64,000 nucleotides of DNA from Tropicibacter sp. Alg240-R139. Lineage in GTDB: Bacteria > Pseudomonadota > Alphaproteobacteria > Rhodobacterales > Rhodobacteraceae. Position numbers and translations under genes: made by a program. Below are positions 8,970 through 17,634 of the stretch, piece after piece (the stretch's first letter is position 1; every line of letters begins with the position of its first letter). The stretch is from contig NZ_UNRA01000006.1 of NCBI RefSeq assembly GCF_900537075.1, positions 124,001 through 188,000 on the forward strand. The letters run 5' to 3'. The notes under the pieces were generated by a model. That model saw only the letters and a list, made by a program, of their open reading frames with translations, was not told the origin of the DNA and searched no databases.

Positions 8970-9598
8970 CTGTCCTGTACCGCCGCATTCTTGGTGATGT
9001 TTTTGATGACCTCCCGCCGAAACTCCGTGCTCTGCACGGCAGCGCCAAGCCCCGCCGATGGTCGGGCCAAGCCGAAGTGCGCCGAGGTACAGGCCGAGTG
9101 GCCAGCGTGTTAGGGTGGATAATGCGTCTGCCGCCGCCAGGAGACGCGGTCCCGGTGTCAGTCGATTTCATTCCAGACAATGTTGGCGAGGTTTGGATGC
9201 GGGATTTTGGTGGAAAGCAGTTCAAGTCTTACCAGTTTATGAGATCAAATTCGCCGCTAGGCGTGGCGCAAGAACGCTTTGGAATGATCAATGTGACAGT
9301 GGCGTTCCATTCTAACGGTGATCGGCGGGCTCTGGTACCCGTCAGTTGGTCCATGATCGGCGTGCCTTTGCCCAAAGCCCTTTTGCCCACTGGAGAGAGC
9401 TTTGAGACGCAGGTCGACGACCGCTTTGTGTTCGACGTTGAAATCACGATGCCATGGATCGGCCGGATCGCTGCCTATCGCGGTTGGTTGTTGCCAGAGG
9501 GCGGGGCCCCGGCGGACCATTTGAAAACCGGACTCGGTAAGCGCCGAATCCGGTCTTTCCGCCAATACCCCCTTGGCGGAGGTTTGATGCAAGCTTGA
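8966..9598 (+). CDS. DUF4166 domain protein
   Basis: 210 residues. It starts with LYRRILGDVFDDLPPKLRAL and contains the basic AKPRRWSGQAEVRRGTGR, a PPPGDAVPVSVDF strand pair, WMRDFGGKQFKSYQ and a C-terminal RIAAYRGWLLPEGG, the order expected for DUF4166. No signal peptide or membrane helix is seen. Family function is unknown. It is coupled by ATGA to the DCC-family protein, a common partnership that suggests a shared, still undefined, redox or envelope role. Confidence 0.75.
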   Translation: MTVLYRRILGDVFDDLPPKLRALHGSAKPRRWSGQAEVRRGTGRVASVLGWIMRLPPPGDAVPVSVDFIPDNVGEVWMRDFGGKQFKSYQFMRSNSPLGVAQERFGMINVTVAFHSNGDRRALVPVSWSMIGVPLPKALLPTGESFETQVDDRFVFDVEITMPWIGRIAAYRGWLLPEGGAPADHLKTGLGKRRIRSFRQYPLGGGLMQA

Positions 9599-9789
9599 GC
9601 GGAGGGGAAAGGTTGTATCGGGTGGGTCTCTTGTCGAGGCTGGTGACGTTTGCAGTACGAGTACAGCATGTGGTGTGCAGTGCTCGTCCTGTTGTTCGAA
9701 ACCGTGATGCCGTTCCAGCGCCTCAAGACACCTGCTCGGAGATCGGCCAGGCCGCTTTTTGCGCTCCTGATCGCCGGTCCTGCAACATC

Positions 9790-10181
9790 ATGTCGCTAGC
9801 CTTTTTACCAATCATGATGGCGGGGATGTTGGCGTTACAAGGCGGGATTTAGGGTGGTTCGATCACAGCTATTCTGATCAACGCGCCGGGCTCGCCCGCA
9901 GCGTCCTGCACAGTGTTCGATGGTTATCTAATGGCGCGTATGCGGCCAACAATTCGACCTATGATGTCGGCGCCATGCTGATGATGGGTCTGGTGGGGTA
10001 CGCCATGCTCAAGACATCGATCCCTGCGGCACCGTTCCTAATTGCCTTTATCCTGGAACCGCTGCTAGAGGATAACCTCCGCCAGTCGCTGACGATCTCG
10101 AGCGGGGATTACAGCATTTTCTTCAGTTCGACGATCTGTTGGGTATTCTGGGGGCTGACCGCGCTGACCGTAGGCTGCTGA
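9790..10181 (+). pseudogene. Decayed tctA (tripartite tricarboxylate transporter large subunit) remnant
   Basis: Two pieces of a TctA-type membrane protein remain. The first reads MMAGMLALQGGI, an in-frame TAG at 9850-9852 where the family has Tyr, then GGSITAILINAPGSPA and VFDGYLMAR. The second, in another frame from about 9960, reads YDVGAMLMMGLVGYAML, FILEPLLEDNLRQSL and SGDYSIFF, the family's C-terminus. About 300 residues between them are gone. A nonsense change, an internal deletion and a frame change make it non-functional. Bases 9599-9789 upstream hold nothing I can assign. Confidence 0.82.
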
Positions 10182-10236
10182 TCTGGCAGCGGCTGGGTGG
10201 CGTCAAAATCGAGGTGCCGTAATCTTGACCGACCCG

Positions 10237-11955
10237 ATGTTCACATTCGCCGTCTTCACCGACACACACATCCGTGCGCCCGAAGGGGATCTGTCATCGC
10301 CCTATGCGGTGAACACCAAGGCCAACGCGCGGGCCGAGGTGGCGGCAGCGTTGGCGGCAGCGCAAGATCCAACCTTGACCATCCACCTCGGAGATATGGT
10401 CCATCCCTTGCCGCATATGGCGGCTTATGGTTCGGCGTGCCAGGAGGCGCGCCGGGTCTTTGCTTGTCTTGAACCCAACTTGCATTTCGTGCCGGGCAAC
10501 CACGATATTGGCGACAAACCGCATGATGCCTCGCCCGCCGACGCGGTGACGCCTGATGCGGTTGCGGCTTATTCAGGCCAGTTCGGCGATCAGTGGTCCC
10601 ACGTAGATCATGAGGATTGCCGGTTCGTTCTGATCAACTCGTCTATCATTGGAAGCGGTTTGGACGCCGAGCAGGAACAATTCGACTGGCTCGAAGAGGT
10701 GCTGGGCACCGACAAGCGAACGTTTTTGTTCTCGCATTATCCGCTGTTCATCGATGCGGTAGACGAGGACGAACACTATGACAATTACGGGCCGGAGGAG
10801 CGTGCGCAACTGCTTGAAATGATTGAACGGCATGAGGTCGAGGCGGTGCTGTCCGGCCATGTGCATCAGTTCTTTTTCAACCGAGCGGGCGAGACCAAGT
10901 TCTATTGTCTTCCCGCCACCAGCTTTACCCGTCAGGACTTTGCCGAGTTGTACAACGCAGGCCCCGAGGCCGAGTTTGGTCGCAACGACCGTGGTAAGTT
11001 CGGGATCATGTTGGTCGACGTCTATGCGGATGGGCATCGGTTGCGGTTCGTGCCCACGGGCGGCGCGGAATCCGATGCTGTGGTCGATATGAGCCAACGC
11101 AAGCCGCCTGCGAAATCGGGCCTAGTGCCATTCATGCGCCACGCTTGGTATCAGAGCCGCGATCTGCCCTACACCGGTGCAATGGAAGAGTTTTCGCGCA
11201 AGCGGGCGCGCAATGATTATCCGTTGCTGCGTCTGTGGCAGATGGGGATCGAGACAGTGCGCACCCCTCTGGCCGATCTGGCCCGCCCCGAAAGCCTGCG
11301 CCGGGTACAAGATTTTGCCGCCACCGGCATTCGCTTCCACATGTTCACAACGTCGATGCCTAGTGACGATGTGCTGGCGTTGATTGCTGACAATTGCGAT
11401 GCTCTGGCGGGGCTTGAGATCGTACAGGTGGAGCCGGATCTGGTTCGGGTCAAAGAGATCGCCAAAGCGTTCATCAAAGTGGCGGACGTGCCTCTATACG
11501 TCAGCCGCGCTGCAACCTCAGCCGATAACGCGGTCGAGGGACAGATTTATGCACATAACGTCTGGACCGGCTATCGTTATGCCCGCAGAGCCGAGATCCT
11601 GGATGCGTTGGCTGACACAGGTCTACCGCTGCGACCGATCTTTGCGGTAGGTTGGCGCGCGGACTGGCTGGGCAAGATCGGCGGCTTGCAAGACGCATTC
11701 GAACATCGCGGGATCGAAGGTGCAGTGGCGGTGCAATTGATGACCGGCAGCCCGGCCACCGCGAATTTTGACGATGACTATATTGTGGAAAGCGTGGCTG
11801 AACTGGTGCGCGGTCGTGCAGGGCATCCTCGCGTTACGGTGATGCTGGATACATTTGAAACCATCGATCGCGGTTACAATCCGCGTCATGGGTTGATTGA
11901 CCGGTTGGGCAATCTGACACCGGCGGGGCGGTCATTGACCCTGTCGCGCGGCTAA
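10237..11955 (+). CDS. Calcineurin-like metallophosphoesterase with long C-terminal domain
   Basis: 572 residues from the ATG at 10237 (a TTG at 10225 is also possible; neither has a clear ribosome site). The first ~280 residues carry every metal motif of the family: FTDTHIRAPEGD, HLGDMVHPL, VPGNHDIGD, SHYPLF and SGHVHQFF. Residues ~290-572 form a second region (QDFAATGIRFHMFTTSMP, LAGLEIVQVEPDLVRVKEIA, PIFAVGWRADWLG, VTVMLDTFETIDRG) that I do not recognise; its alternating strand/helix pattern recalls a TIM-barrel. Substrate unknown. It directly follows the dead tctA piece and may once have shared an operon with that transporter. Confidence 0.85.
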   Translation: MFTFAVFTDTHIRAPEGDLSSPYAVNTKANARAEVAAALAAAQDPTLTIHLGDMVHPLPHMAAYGSACQEARRVFACLEPNLHFVPGNHDIGDKPHDASPADAVTPDAVAAYSGQFGDQWSHVDHEDCRFVLINSSIIGSGLDAEQEQFDWLEEVLGTDKRTFLFSHYPLFIDAVDEDEHYDNYGPEERAQLLEMIERHEVEAVLSGHVHQFFFNRAGETKFYCLPATSFTRQDFAELYNAGPEAEFGRNDRGKFGIMLVDVYADGHRLRFVPTGGAESDAVVDMSQRKPPAKSGLVPFMRHAWYQSRDLPYTGAMEEFSRKRARNDYPLLRLWQMGIETVRTPLADLARPESLRRVQDFAATGIRFHMFTTSMPSDDVLALIADNCDALAGLEIVQVEPDLVRVKEIAKAFIKVADVPLYVSRAATSADNAVEGQIYAHNVWTGYRYARRAEILDALADTGLPLRPIFAVGWRADWLGKIGGLQDAFEHRGIEGAVAVQLMTGSPATANFDDDYIVESVAELVRGRAGHPRVTVMLDTFETIDRGYNPRHGLIDRLGNLTPAGRSLTLSRG

Positions 11956-11991
11956 GCGCCTTGTGATGTCGGGTCGCAAACGGCCTGCGGT

Positions 11992-12018
11992 CTGACGCCA
12001 ACTTGATGTTGGCGTCAG
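11992..12018 (+). terminator. Perfect hairpin after the metallophosphoesterase gene
   Basis: CTGACGCCAAC (11992-12002) and GTTGGCGTCAG (12008-12018) form an 11-pair perfect stem with loop TTGAT, 36 bases after the stop. The trailing sequence is GCGTTTCC, so the U-tract is weak. Probably a terminator; an operator upstream of the next gene is the alternative. Confidence 0.6.
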
Positions 12019-12079
12019 GCGTTTCCTGTGATCATTATTCAGGCACCTGCACTATGCGCGGCACCAAGGGGGACAGATC

Positions 12080-13708
12080 ATGGCACCACCAAACATCTAC
12101 GAACAACATCTGGATCAAAACCGGGCCAATCACACCGCGCTGTCGCCGCTCAGCTATCTTGAGCGTACGGCGCTGATCTATCCCGATTATCCTGCCCTCG
12201 TTTACGGTACGCGCCGCCAGAACTGGCTGGCAACCTATGACCGTTGCCGCAAGCTGGCCAGTGCTTTGGATCAGCGCGGGATCGGCAAAGGTGACACTGT
12301 GTCGATCATCGCCGCCAACATCCCCGAGCTATTTGAGGCGCATTTTGGTGTTCCTATGTCCGGTGCTGTTCTTAATGCCATCAACACACGACTTGATGCA
12401 CCCGTCGTCGCCTATATTCTGGAACACGCAGAAGCAAAGGTGCTGCTGGTTGATCCTGAATTCTCGAACGTTGTGAAAGAGGCGCTGTCCCAGTTCGACA
12501 GTTCGAACCTGCTGGTGATTGACATCGAAGACGACAGTTTTGATGGGGGCGAGAAGCTGGGGTCGCTGACCTATGATGCACTGCTGGCAGAAGGTGAGCC
12601 GACTTTTGACTGGTCCTTGCCAAACGACGAATGGGACGCGATCACCCTGAACTATACCTCTGGCACCACGGGTAACCCCAAGGGCGTCGTCTATCACCAC
12701 CGAGGGGCGGCGTTGAACGCGACCTCGAACATCCTGACGTGGGGCATGCCGCAGCATTCGGTGTATTTGTGGACGCTGCCGATGTTTCACTGCAATGGCT
12801 GGTGTTTTCCTTGGACCATGGCCGCCAATGCAGGCGTGTCTGTGTGCCTACGCGCCGTGCGGGACGAACCGATCTATCGCGCGTTCCGCGAGGAAAAGGT
12901 CACGCACTTCTGCGGCGCGCCGATCGTGCTGAACATGCTGGCCAACGCGCCAGAGGAGATGAAAGATTTTGATCACAAGATCAATGCCATGACCGCAGGC
13001 GCCCCGCCCCCTGCTGCTGTGATCGAAAAGATGGAAGGCATGGGCGTCGAGGTCACTCATGTCTATGGCCTGACCGAAACCTATGGCCCTTCGGTTGTCT
13101 GTGCCTGGAAAAACGAATGGAACGACCGCCCTGCCGAAGAAAAAGCCGCCCTCAAAGTGCGTCAGGGGGTGAAATATCTGGCGCTCTCCGGCCTGATGGT
13201 GGCCGATCCTGAAACGTTGCAGCCTGTTCCAGCGGATGGGGAAACGATGGGCGAGATTTTCATGCAGGGCAATATCGTGATGAAGGGGTACCTCAAGAAC
13301 CCTGATGCCACCGACAAAGCGTTTAACGGGGGGTGGTTTGCCAGCGGTGATCTGGGGGTCATGCACCCCGATGGCTATGTCGCGCTAAAGGACCGGTCCA
13401 AGGACATCATCATCTCGGGCGGCGAAAACATCTCGTCGGTCGAGATCGAGGACATCCTGTACAAACACCCCGCTGTGATGGACGCCGCAGTGGTCGCCCG
13501 CCCGGATGACAAATGGGGTGAGACACCTTGCGCCTTTGTCGAACTGAAACCGGGACAAGAGGCAACCGAGGCCGAGATCATCGCTTTTTGCCGCGATCAC
13601 ATGGCACATTTCAAGGCGCCCAAGACGGTGGTGTTCGGCGGTTTGCCCAAAACGTCCACAGGCAAGATCCAGAAGTTCGTTTTACGTGATCAGGCGCGGG
13701 CGCTCTGA
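12080..13708 (+). CDS. Acyl-CoA synthetase (AMP-binding), candidate DmdB-type ligase
   Basis: 542 residues with the full adenylate-forming set: TLNYTSGTTGNPKGVVYHHR (P-loop, about residue 190), VYGLTETYGP, WFASGDLGVMHPDGYVALKD, SKDIIISGGENISSVEIED and the catalytic lysine in LPKTSTGKIQKFVLR. It uses ATP and CoA to activate a carboxylic acid. In Ruegeria pomeroyi, as I recall, an experimentally studied 3-methylmercaptopropionate-CoA ligase (DmdB isozyme) lies just past tauC, so this gene's place supports a DMSP-demethylation role. Medium-chain or aromatic acids remain possible. GGGGGACAG upstream supports the ATG. Confidence 0.88.
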   Translation: MAPPNIYEQHLDQNRANHTALSPLSYLERTALIYPDYPALVYGTRRQNWLATYDRCRKLASALDQRGIGKGDTVSIIAANIPELFEAHFGVPMSGAVLNAINTRLDAPVVAYILEHAEAKVLLVDPEFSNVVKEALSQFDSSNLLVIDIEDDSFDGGEKLGSLTYDALLAEGEPTFDWSLPNDEWDAITLNYTSGTTGNPKGVVYHHRGAALNATSNILTWGMPQHSVYLWTLPMFHCNGWCFPWTMAANAGVSVCLRAVRDEPIYRAFREEKVTHFCGAPIVLNMLANAPEEMKDFDHKINAMTAGAPPPAAVIEKMEGMGVEVTHVYGLTETYGPSVVCAWKNEWNDRPAEEKAALKVRQGVKYLALSGLMVADPETLQPVPADGETMGEIFMQGNIVMKGYLKNPDATDKAFNGGWFASGDLGVMHPDGYVALKDRSKDIIISGGENISSVEIEDILYKHPAVMDAAVVARPDDKWGETPCAFVELKPGQEATEAEIIAFCRDHMAHFKAPKTVVFGGLPKTSTGKIQKFVLRDQARAL

Positions 13709-13714
13709 TCATTT

Positions 13715-14050
13715 TCAAGCCCCGTCAAAAATCGACAAGTCGAGTTCCAGCAGCTCTCCCATCCATACGGCCCGATCTCGGTGGTCCTCAAGGTGCTCGC
13801 CGGTGTCGGGATGGGTGAAGATGGTCAACCCTTGGCGGTTCAACATCAGCCAAGGCAGCACCTGATCCAGAACTTCGGGACCAAACCCCAACTGACAACT
13901 CCATCGGGGGTGCGGTCCCACGTTTCGTTCATGCATCCGCCCCATCTGGACGTCGAAAAGCCTTGTTGCTTGTTCGCATACTGAACGGGCCGCGTCGACG
14001 GTACCGGCGTCGAAATAGACATGTGCATGGTAGCCTTTGATCTGAGGCAT
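13715..14050 (-). CDS. DOPA 4,5-dioxygenase family protein
   Basis: 111 residues, the full length of the short bacterial members. The metal-site histidines are visible in KGYHAHVYFDAGT and GPHPRWSCQLGF, followed by WLMLNRQGLTIFTHPDTGEH and the C-terminal DHRDRAVWMGELLELDLSIF. Plant members open the ring of DOPA; bacterial ones have been shown to act on catechols, but the natural substrate here is not known. It converges on the acyl-CoA synthetase with only 6 bases between the stops. Confidence 0.85.
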   Translation of the reverse strand: MPQIKGYHAHVYFDAGTVDAARSVCEQATRLFDVQMGRMHERNVGPHPRWSCQLGFGPEVLDQVLPWLMLNRQGLTIFTHPDTGEHLEDHRDRAVWMGELLELDLSIFDGA

Positions 14051-14195
14051 GTTGGCTCCTTTAGTCTCTGCCTTGGGCCGTAGTTATTTGTCTGATGTGA
14101 CACGTCAGTAAGGGGTGCCGTCAAGACGAGACTTAATCAGGTGTTAGCAATCCTCGGCTACGCAAGATTTGTTGAGTAGTACGCATGGGGATCAA

Positions 14196-16346
14196 ATGTC
14201 AGCAAACCAAGTTTTGCAAAAGGCGCGCAAGCTTGCCAAACAGGGCGCCGGGGAACAGGCTATTGCGCTTTGCGATGACTTCTTGAAGAGATACCCCAAG
14301 AACAAGTTGGTACGACAACAGCTCACGGCGATTGTCCAAGAGTTCAAACGCACAAATGATGTGCCAAACCAGCTGTCCTCCAAGTTTGCTCAAGCATTTG
14401 CAGAAGGCAGATATTCCACGCTTCAGCCGCAACTGTTCCAATTGATCGAGAGCTTTCCGCAGTCTTATTCATTGTGGCTGCTTTTGGGGAATACGCTTTT
14501 GAAACAGGCGGAACTTTCAAAAGCGGAACTGGCATTCGAACAGGCTCGCATGCTTGACCCTACGGCCAGCGCTCCGGTGACAGGGTTAGGGGATATACAC
14601 CGTGCAGCCGGACGAGCGGACAAAGCGCTTCAATTGTATTCCAATGCTTTGACGCTGAACCCAAAAGACCTGACCGCGCTCAACAATTGTGGCAACCTTT
14701 TGTGTTCCACGGGACGCGACAAAGAGAGCGTCAGATTTTTCGAAAAGGCGCGGGAATTGGCTGCGGGCAATGCCGTGGTTCGTTTCAATCTGGGCAATGC
14801 CTACTCCAAGCTTGGGGCGCGTGAACTGGCTGAACAGGAGCTGCAGGTGGCGGTGGATTTGCGCCCGGACCTGATCGAAGCGAGGTACAATTTGGGACTG
14901 GTGCAGCGACTGCGGGGTAATCTACAGATGGCTGTTCGCAGTTTTGAAGCCATCCTGGCGGCGGAGCCTACCCATGATGCAGTCAGGGTCGAGCTTATTC
15001 ACCAGATGGCGCAAATGTGCGATTGGCGGTGGCTGGATCAGCTGAGACAGGCACCTTCGGATTTCACGCTTGGAGACCGGGGGACAAGCCCCTTTCCCTG
15101 CCTCGCGATGGAAGACAACCCGATCCGGCAACGTCGCCGGTCCGAACTATATGCCGACCGAATTTTGCGCGGGATCGAGGGTGCTAAATTTTCCACAGCC
15201 AACACCTGTTCAAAAAAGCTCAGGATCGGCTATTTCTCGGCGGATTTTCATGACCACGCCACGATGTATTTGATGGGGGGGCTGTTCGAGCACCACGACC
15301 TTTCGAATTTCGAGATCTACATTTATTCCTTTGGGCCAAAAGTGCCCGAGGCAACGTGCAAACGGATTGCCGATTATGTTGTGGCAGTTCATGAGGTTTC
15401 CCATCTGTCGGATGCCCAGATTGCTGAAATCGCGCGGGCGGATGGCTTGGACATTGGGGTCGATCTGAAAGGGTATACGGGCGACAACCGCTGTGGCGTT
15501 TTTGCTCACGGGGTTGCGCCGGTCCAAATGTCTTGGCTTGGCTATCCCAGCACCATGGGATCTGCGGCATACGACTATGTCATCGCCGATCAGGTTGTAC
15601 TACCACCCTCTCAGCGCGATGGCTTTGTCGAGAATGTGATCTATTTGCCCGGCAGTTATCAGATCAACGATAATTCACGCGGCATCGCCGCCGTTGAATT
15701 TTCCCGCGCTGAGTGCCGGCTGCCCGAGGCGGCCTTTGTGTTTTGCTGCTTCAACAATAGTTACAAGATCGGCCCCGCCGAATTCGACATCTGGATGCGC
15801 TTGCTGAACCGAGTGGAGGGAAGCGTTTTATGGTTGCTGAGAGGCAATGAATGGGCCGAAGAGAACTTGCGGCGCGAAGCGTTCAATCGGGGTATTGATC
15901 CAATGCGATTGGTCTTTGCAAATCGGATGCCTGCATCGGATCATCTCGCGCGGCATCGATTGGCTGATCTTTGCCTGGATACGTTCACGGTCAATGCACA
16001 TACGACGGCCAGCGATGCTCTTTGGGCAGGGGTGCCGATGATAACGAAGCCCGGGCAGCAGTTCGCGGCGCGGGTGGGGGCAAGCCTGTTGCAAGCCGCT
16101 GGCTTCCCGGAACTGATTGCCAAAACAGAACAGGGTTATGAGACGCTCGCACTGCAACTGGCAGAGCAGCCACGGCAGTTAACCCAAATTCGAGCCAGGC
16201 TTTCTGCTGCGCGAAACACGTGCCGACTGTTTGACACAGCGCAATTCGTCAGGGACCTAGAGACCGCCTTTGCGGGTGTTGCTGGGATACAAAGATCCCG
16301 GAAAGCACCCAGAGATTTTTGGGTTCAGCCTAATAGCGAAATTTGA
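14196..16346 (+). CDS. TPR protein with GT41 (O-GlcNAc transferase/SPINDLY-like) domain
   Basis: 716 residues from ATG 14196, preceded by GGGG. Residues ~1-280 are tetratricopeptide repeats (for example LWLLLGNTLLKQAELSKAEL, DLTALNNCGNLLCSTGRDKE, VVRFNLGNAYSKLGARELAE). Residues ~335-700 are a family 41 glycosyltransferase: RIGYFSADFHDHATMYLM, GVDLKGYTGDNRCGVFAHG, PVQMSWLGYPSTMGSAAYDY, FCCFNNSYKIGPAEFDIWMR and HTTASDALWAGVPMITKPG, the nucleotide-sugar region. It is likely to glycosylate proteins or an envelope component in the cytoplasm. No glycan cluster surrounds it, so target and sugar donor cannot be inferred. Confidence 0.88.
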   Translation: MSANQVLQKARKLAKQGAGEQAIALCDDFLKRYPKNKLVRQQLTAIVQEFKRTNDVPNQLSSKFAQAFAEGRYSTLQPQLFQLIESFPQSYSLWLLLGNTLLKQAELSKAELAFEQARMLDPTASAPVTGLGDIHRAAGRADKALQLYSNALTLNPKDLTALNNCGNLLCSTGRDKESVRFFEKARELAAGNAVVRFNLGNAYSKLGARELAEQELQVAVDLRPDLIEARYNLGLVQRLRGNLQMAVRSFEAILAAEPTHDAVRVELIHQMAQMCDWRWLDQLRQAPSDFTLGDRGTSPFPCLAMEDNPIRQRRRSELYADRILRGIEGAKFSTANTCSKKLRIGYFSADFHDHATMYLMGGLFEHHDLSNFEIYIYSFGPKVPEATCKRIADYVVAVHEVSHLSDAQIAEIARADGLDIGVDLKGYTGDNRCGVFAHGVAPVQMSWLGYPSTMGSAAYDYVIADQVVLPPSQRDGFVENVIYLPGSYQINDNSRGIAAVEFSRAECRLPEAAFVFCCFNNSYKIGPAEFDIWMRLLNRVEGSVLWLLRGNEWAEENLRREAFNRGIDPMRLVFANRMPASDHLARHRLADLCLDTFTVNAHTTASDALWAGVPMITKPGQQFAARVGASLLQAAGFPELIAKTEQGYETLALQLAEQPRQLTQIRARLSAARNTCRLFDTAQFVRDLETAFAGVAGIQRSRKAPRDFWVQPNSEI

Positions 16347-16357
16347 TGCCGTCGCGC

Positions 16358-17317
16358 TTACAAGTCCCGATGATGCAGAATGCGTCCGATAGAGTTCATA
16401 AGCAATTGCGCTGCTAGGATCGACGTGCTTCCAGTAGGATCATAGTCCGGAGCAACCTCGACCAGGTCCATGCCCACGATCTCGCCTCGTTGCGCCAGCC
16501 CGTCGATCAGTTCCAATACCTCGTAGTACATGAAACCCCCATGGCTGGGTGTGCCGGTGCCTGGCGCAATTGACGGGTCAAAGGCGTCGATGTCCAGAGT
16601 CAGATAGTACCGCGCGCCTTCGGGGATGCGGCGCAGCATCGCCTCGACGCCCATCTTACGGACATGGCGGACTGATTGGATGTCTGATCCCATCGAGCGG
16701 GCGTCTTCGTATCCGTCCTTGGCTGTGGACGAGACGTTGCGAATGCCGATTTGGCTGAGCCCGGTCACAAAGGGCTTCTCGGCCGCACGCCGCATCGGGT
16801 TGCCGTGGCCATATCGTACGCCGTGACGTTCATCGACAAAGTCCAGATGAGCATCGATTTGAACCACATGGATCGGTTCCTGGTCATCAAAGGCATTGAT
16901 ACAGGGGATGTTGATCGAATGATCGCCGCCCAAAACCACCGGCAGGGCACCCGCTTGCAGCATCTTGCGCACACCGTATTCGATGTTGGCGTGGCTCTGG
17001 ATCGTATCAGTGTGAATTATATCTGCATCGCCGATGTCGACGATGGTGACTTTGGCCGGGTCCAGATAGGTCACGTCGTCCTCAAAATCGTACGCGCCGG
17101 CATGCCCAAAGGAAAACAGGGTTGATGCCTCGCGGATCGCGCGCGGGCCCATGCGGGTTCCGGACCGCCATTGAGTGCCAAAGTCGAACGGTGCTCCCAT
17201 GACGGCCACATCGGCGTCGATCTGATCCCAATCCTCGACATATGGGTATTTTCCGAAGGTGCAAATGCCCACAAAAGGCAGGTTCAACCGTCCGCTTTCA
17301 TAACCGTGTTTGGCCAT
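16358..17317 (-). CDS. Agmatinase-type ureohydrolase
   Basis: 319 residues. The binuclear-manganese motifs are intact: LGGDHSINIP, QIDAHLDFVDE and LDIDAFDPSIAPGTGTPSHGG, plus the C-terminal VGMDLVEVAPDYDPTGSTSI. It therefore hydrolyses a guanidino compound to urea plus an amine. The N-terminal FVGICTFGKYPYVEDW and RSGTRMGPRAIREAS fit agmatinase/guanidinobutyrase members, and the exact substrate (agmatine, guanidinobutyrate or related) is not decided by sequence. Name by family only; speB is avoided because neighbours give no polyamine context. Confidence 0.85.
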   Translation of the reverse strand: MAKHGYESGRLNLPFVGICTFGKYPYVEDWDQIDADVAVMGAPFDFGTQWRSGTRMGPRAIREASTLFSFGHAGAYDFEDDVTYLDPAKVTIVDIGDADIIHTDTIQSHANIEYGVRKMLQAGALPVVLGGDHSINIPCINAFDDQEPIHVVQIDAHLDFVDERHGVRYGHGNPMRRAAEKPFVTGLSQIGIRNVSSTAKDGYEDARSMGSDIQSVRHVRKMGVEAMLRRIPEGARYYLTLDIDAFDPSIAPGTGTPSHGGFMYYEVLELIDGLAQRGEIVGMDLVEVAPDYDPTGSTSILAAQLLMNSIGRILHHRDL

Positions 17318-17634
17318 ATCTTGTCCCCTGTCGTTTTTCCGATTCTAACTCGACGTCTCTGGACAAGGACAGTTCGAAAGCGTCAAATCCGCGTCGGAGG
17401 TAGCAAAATTTTCAATTTCAGAGGTATTTGGAAATGCGATCTCGGATTGATGATCATCTGGACGGTGCTGCGAACGAGGGCCTTGCCCTGAATGAACCTG
17501 AACTCGGCGGCGCCACTGTTCATGATCTTGAGGATGTAAACCCTGTGTTCTTGAAGCAGCTCGACATGACCATTGGGTCGAGCGGTGTGGAAATAGGTGA
17601 GTTTTCGGAATGGTTGTAAACCCCGACCTCACGC
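17318..17634. other. Intergenic region without a supported gene
   Basis: About 317 bases between the ureohydrolase start and the maiA stop. Short frames exist on both strands (for example 17428-17619 plus), but none has a ribosome site or recognisable protein pattern. The AT-rich patch at 17400-17425 may hold the ureohydrolase promoter. No strong hairpin follows maiA that I can see. Confidence 0.4.

Noticed and set aside
17428-17619. Small gene of 63 codons between the ureohydrolase and maiA
   Set aside because: No ribosome site, no recognisable pattern, and competing frames of equal length on the other strand.
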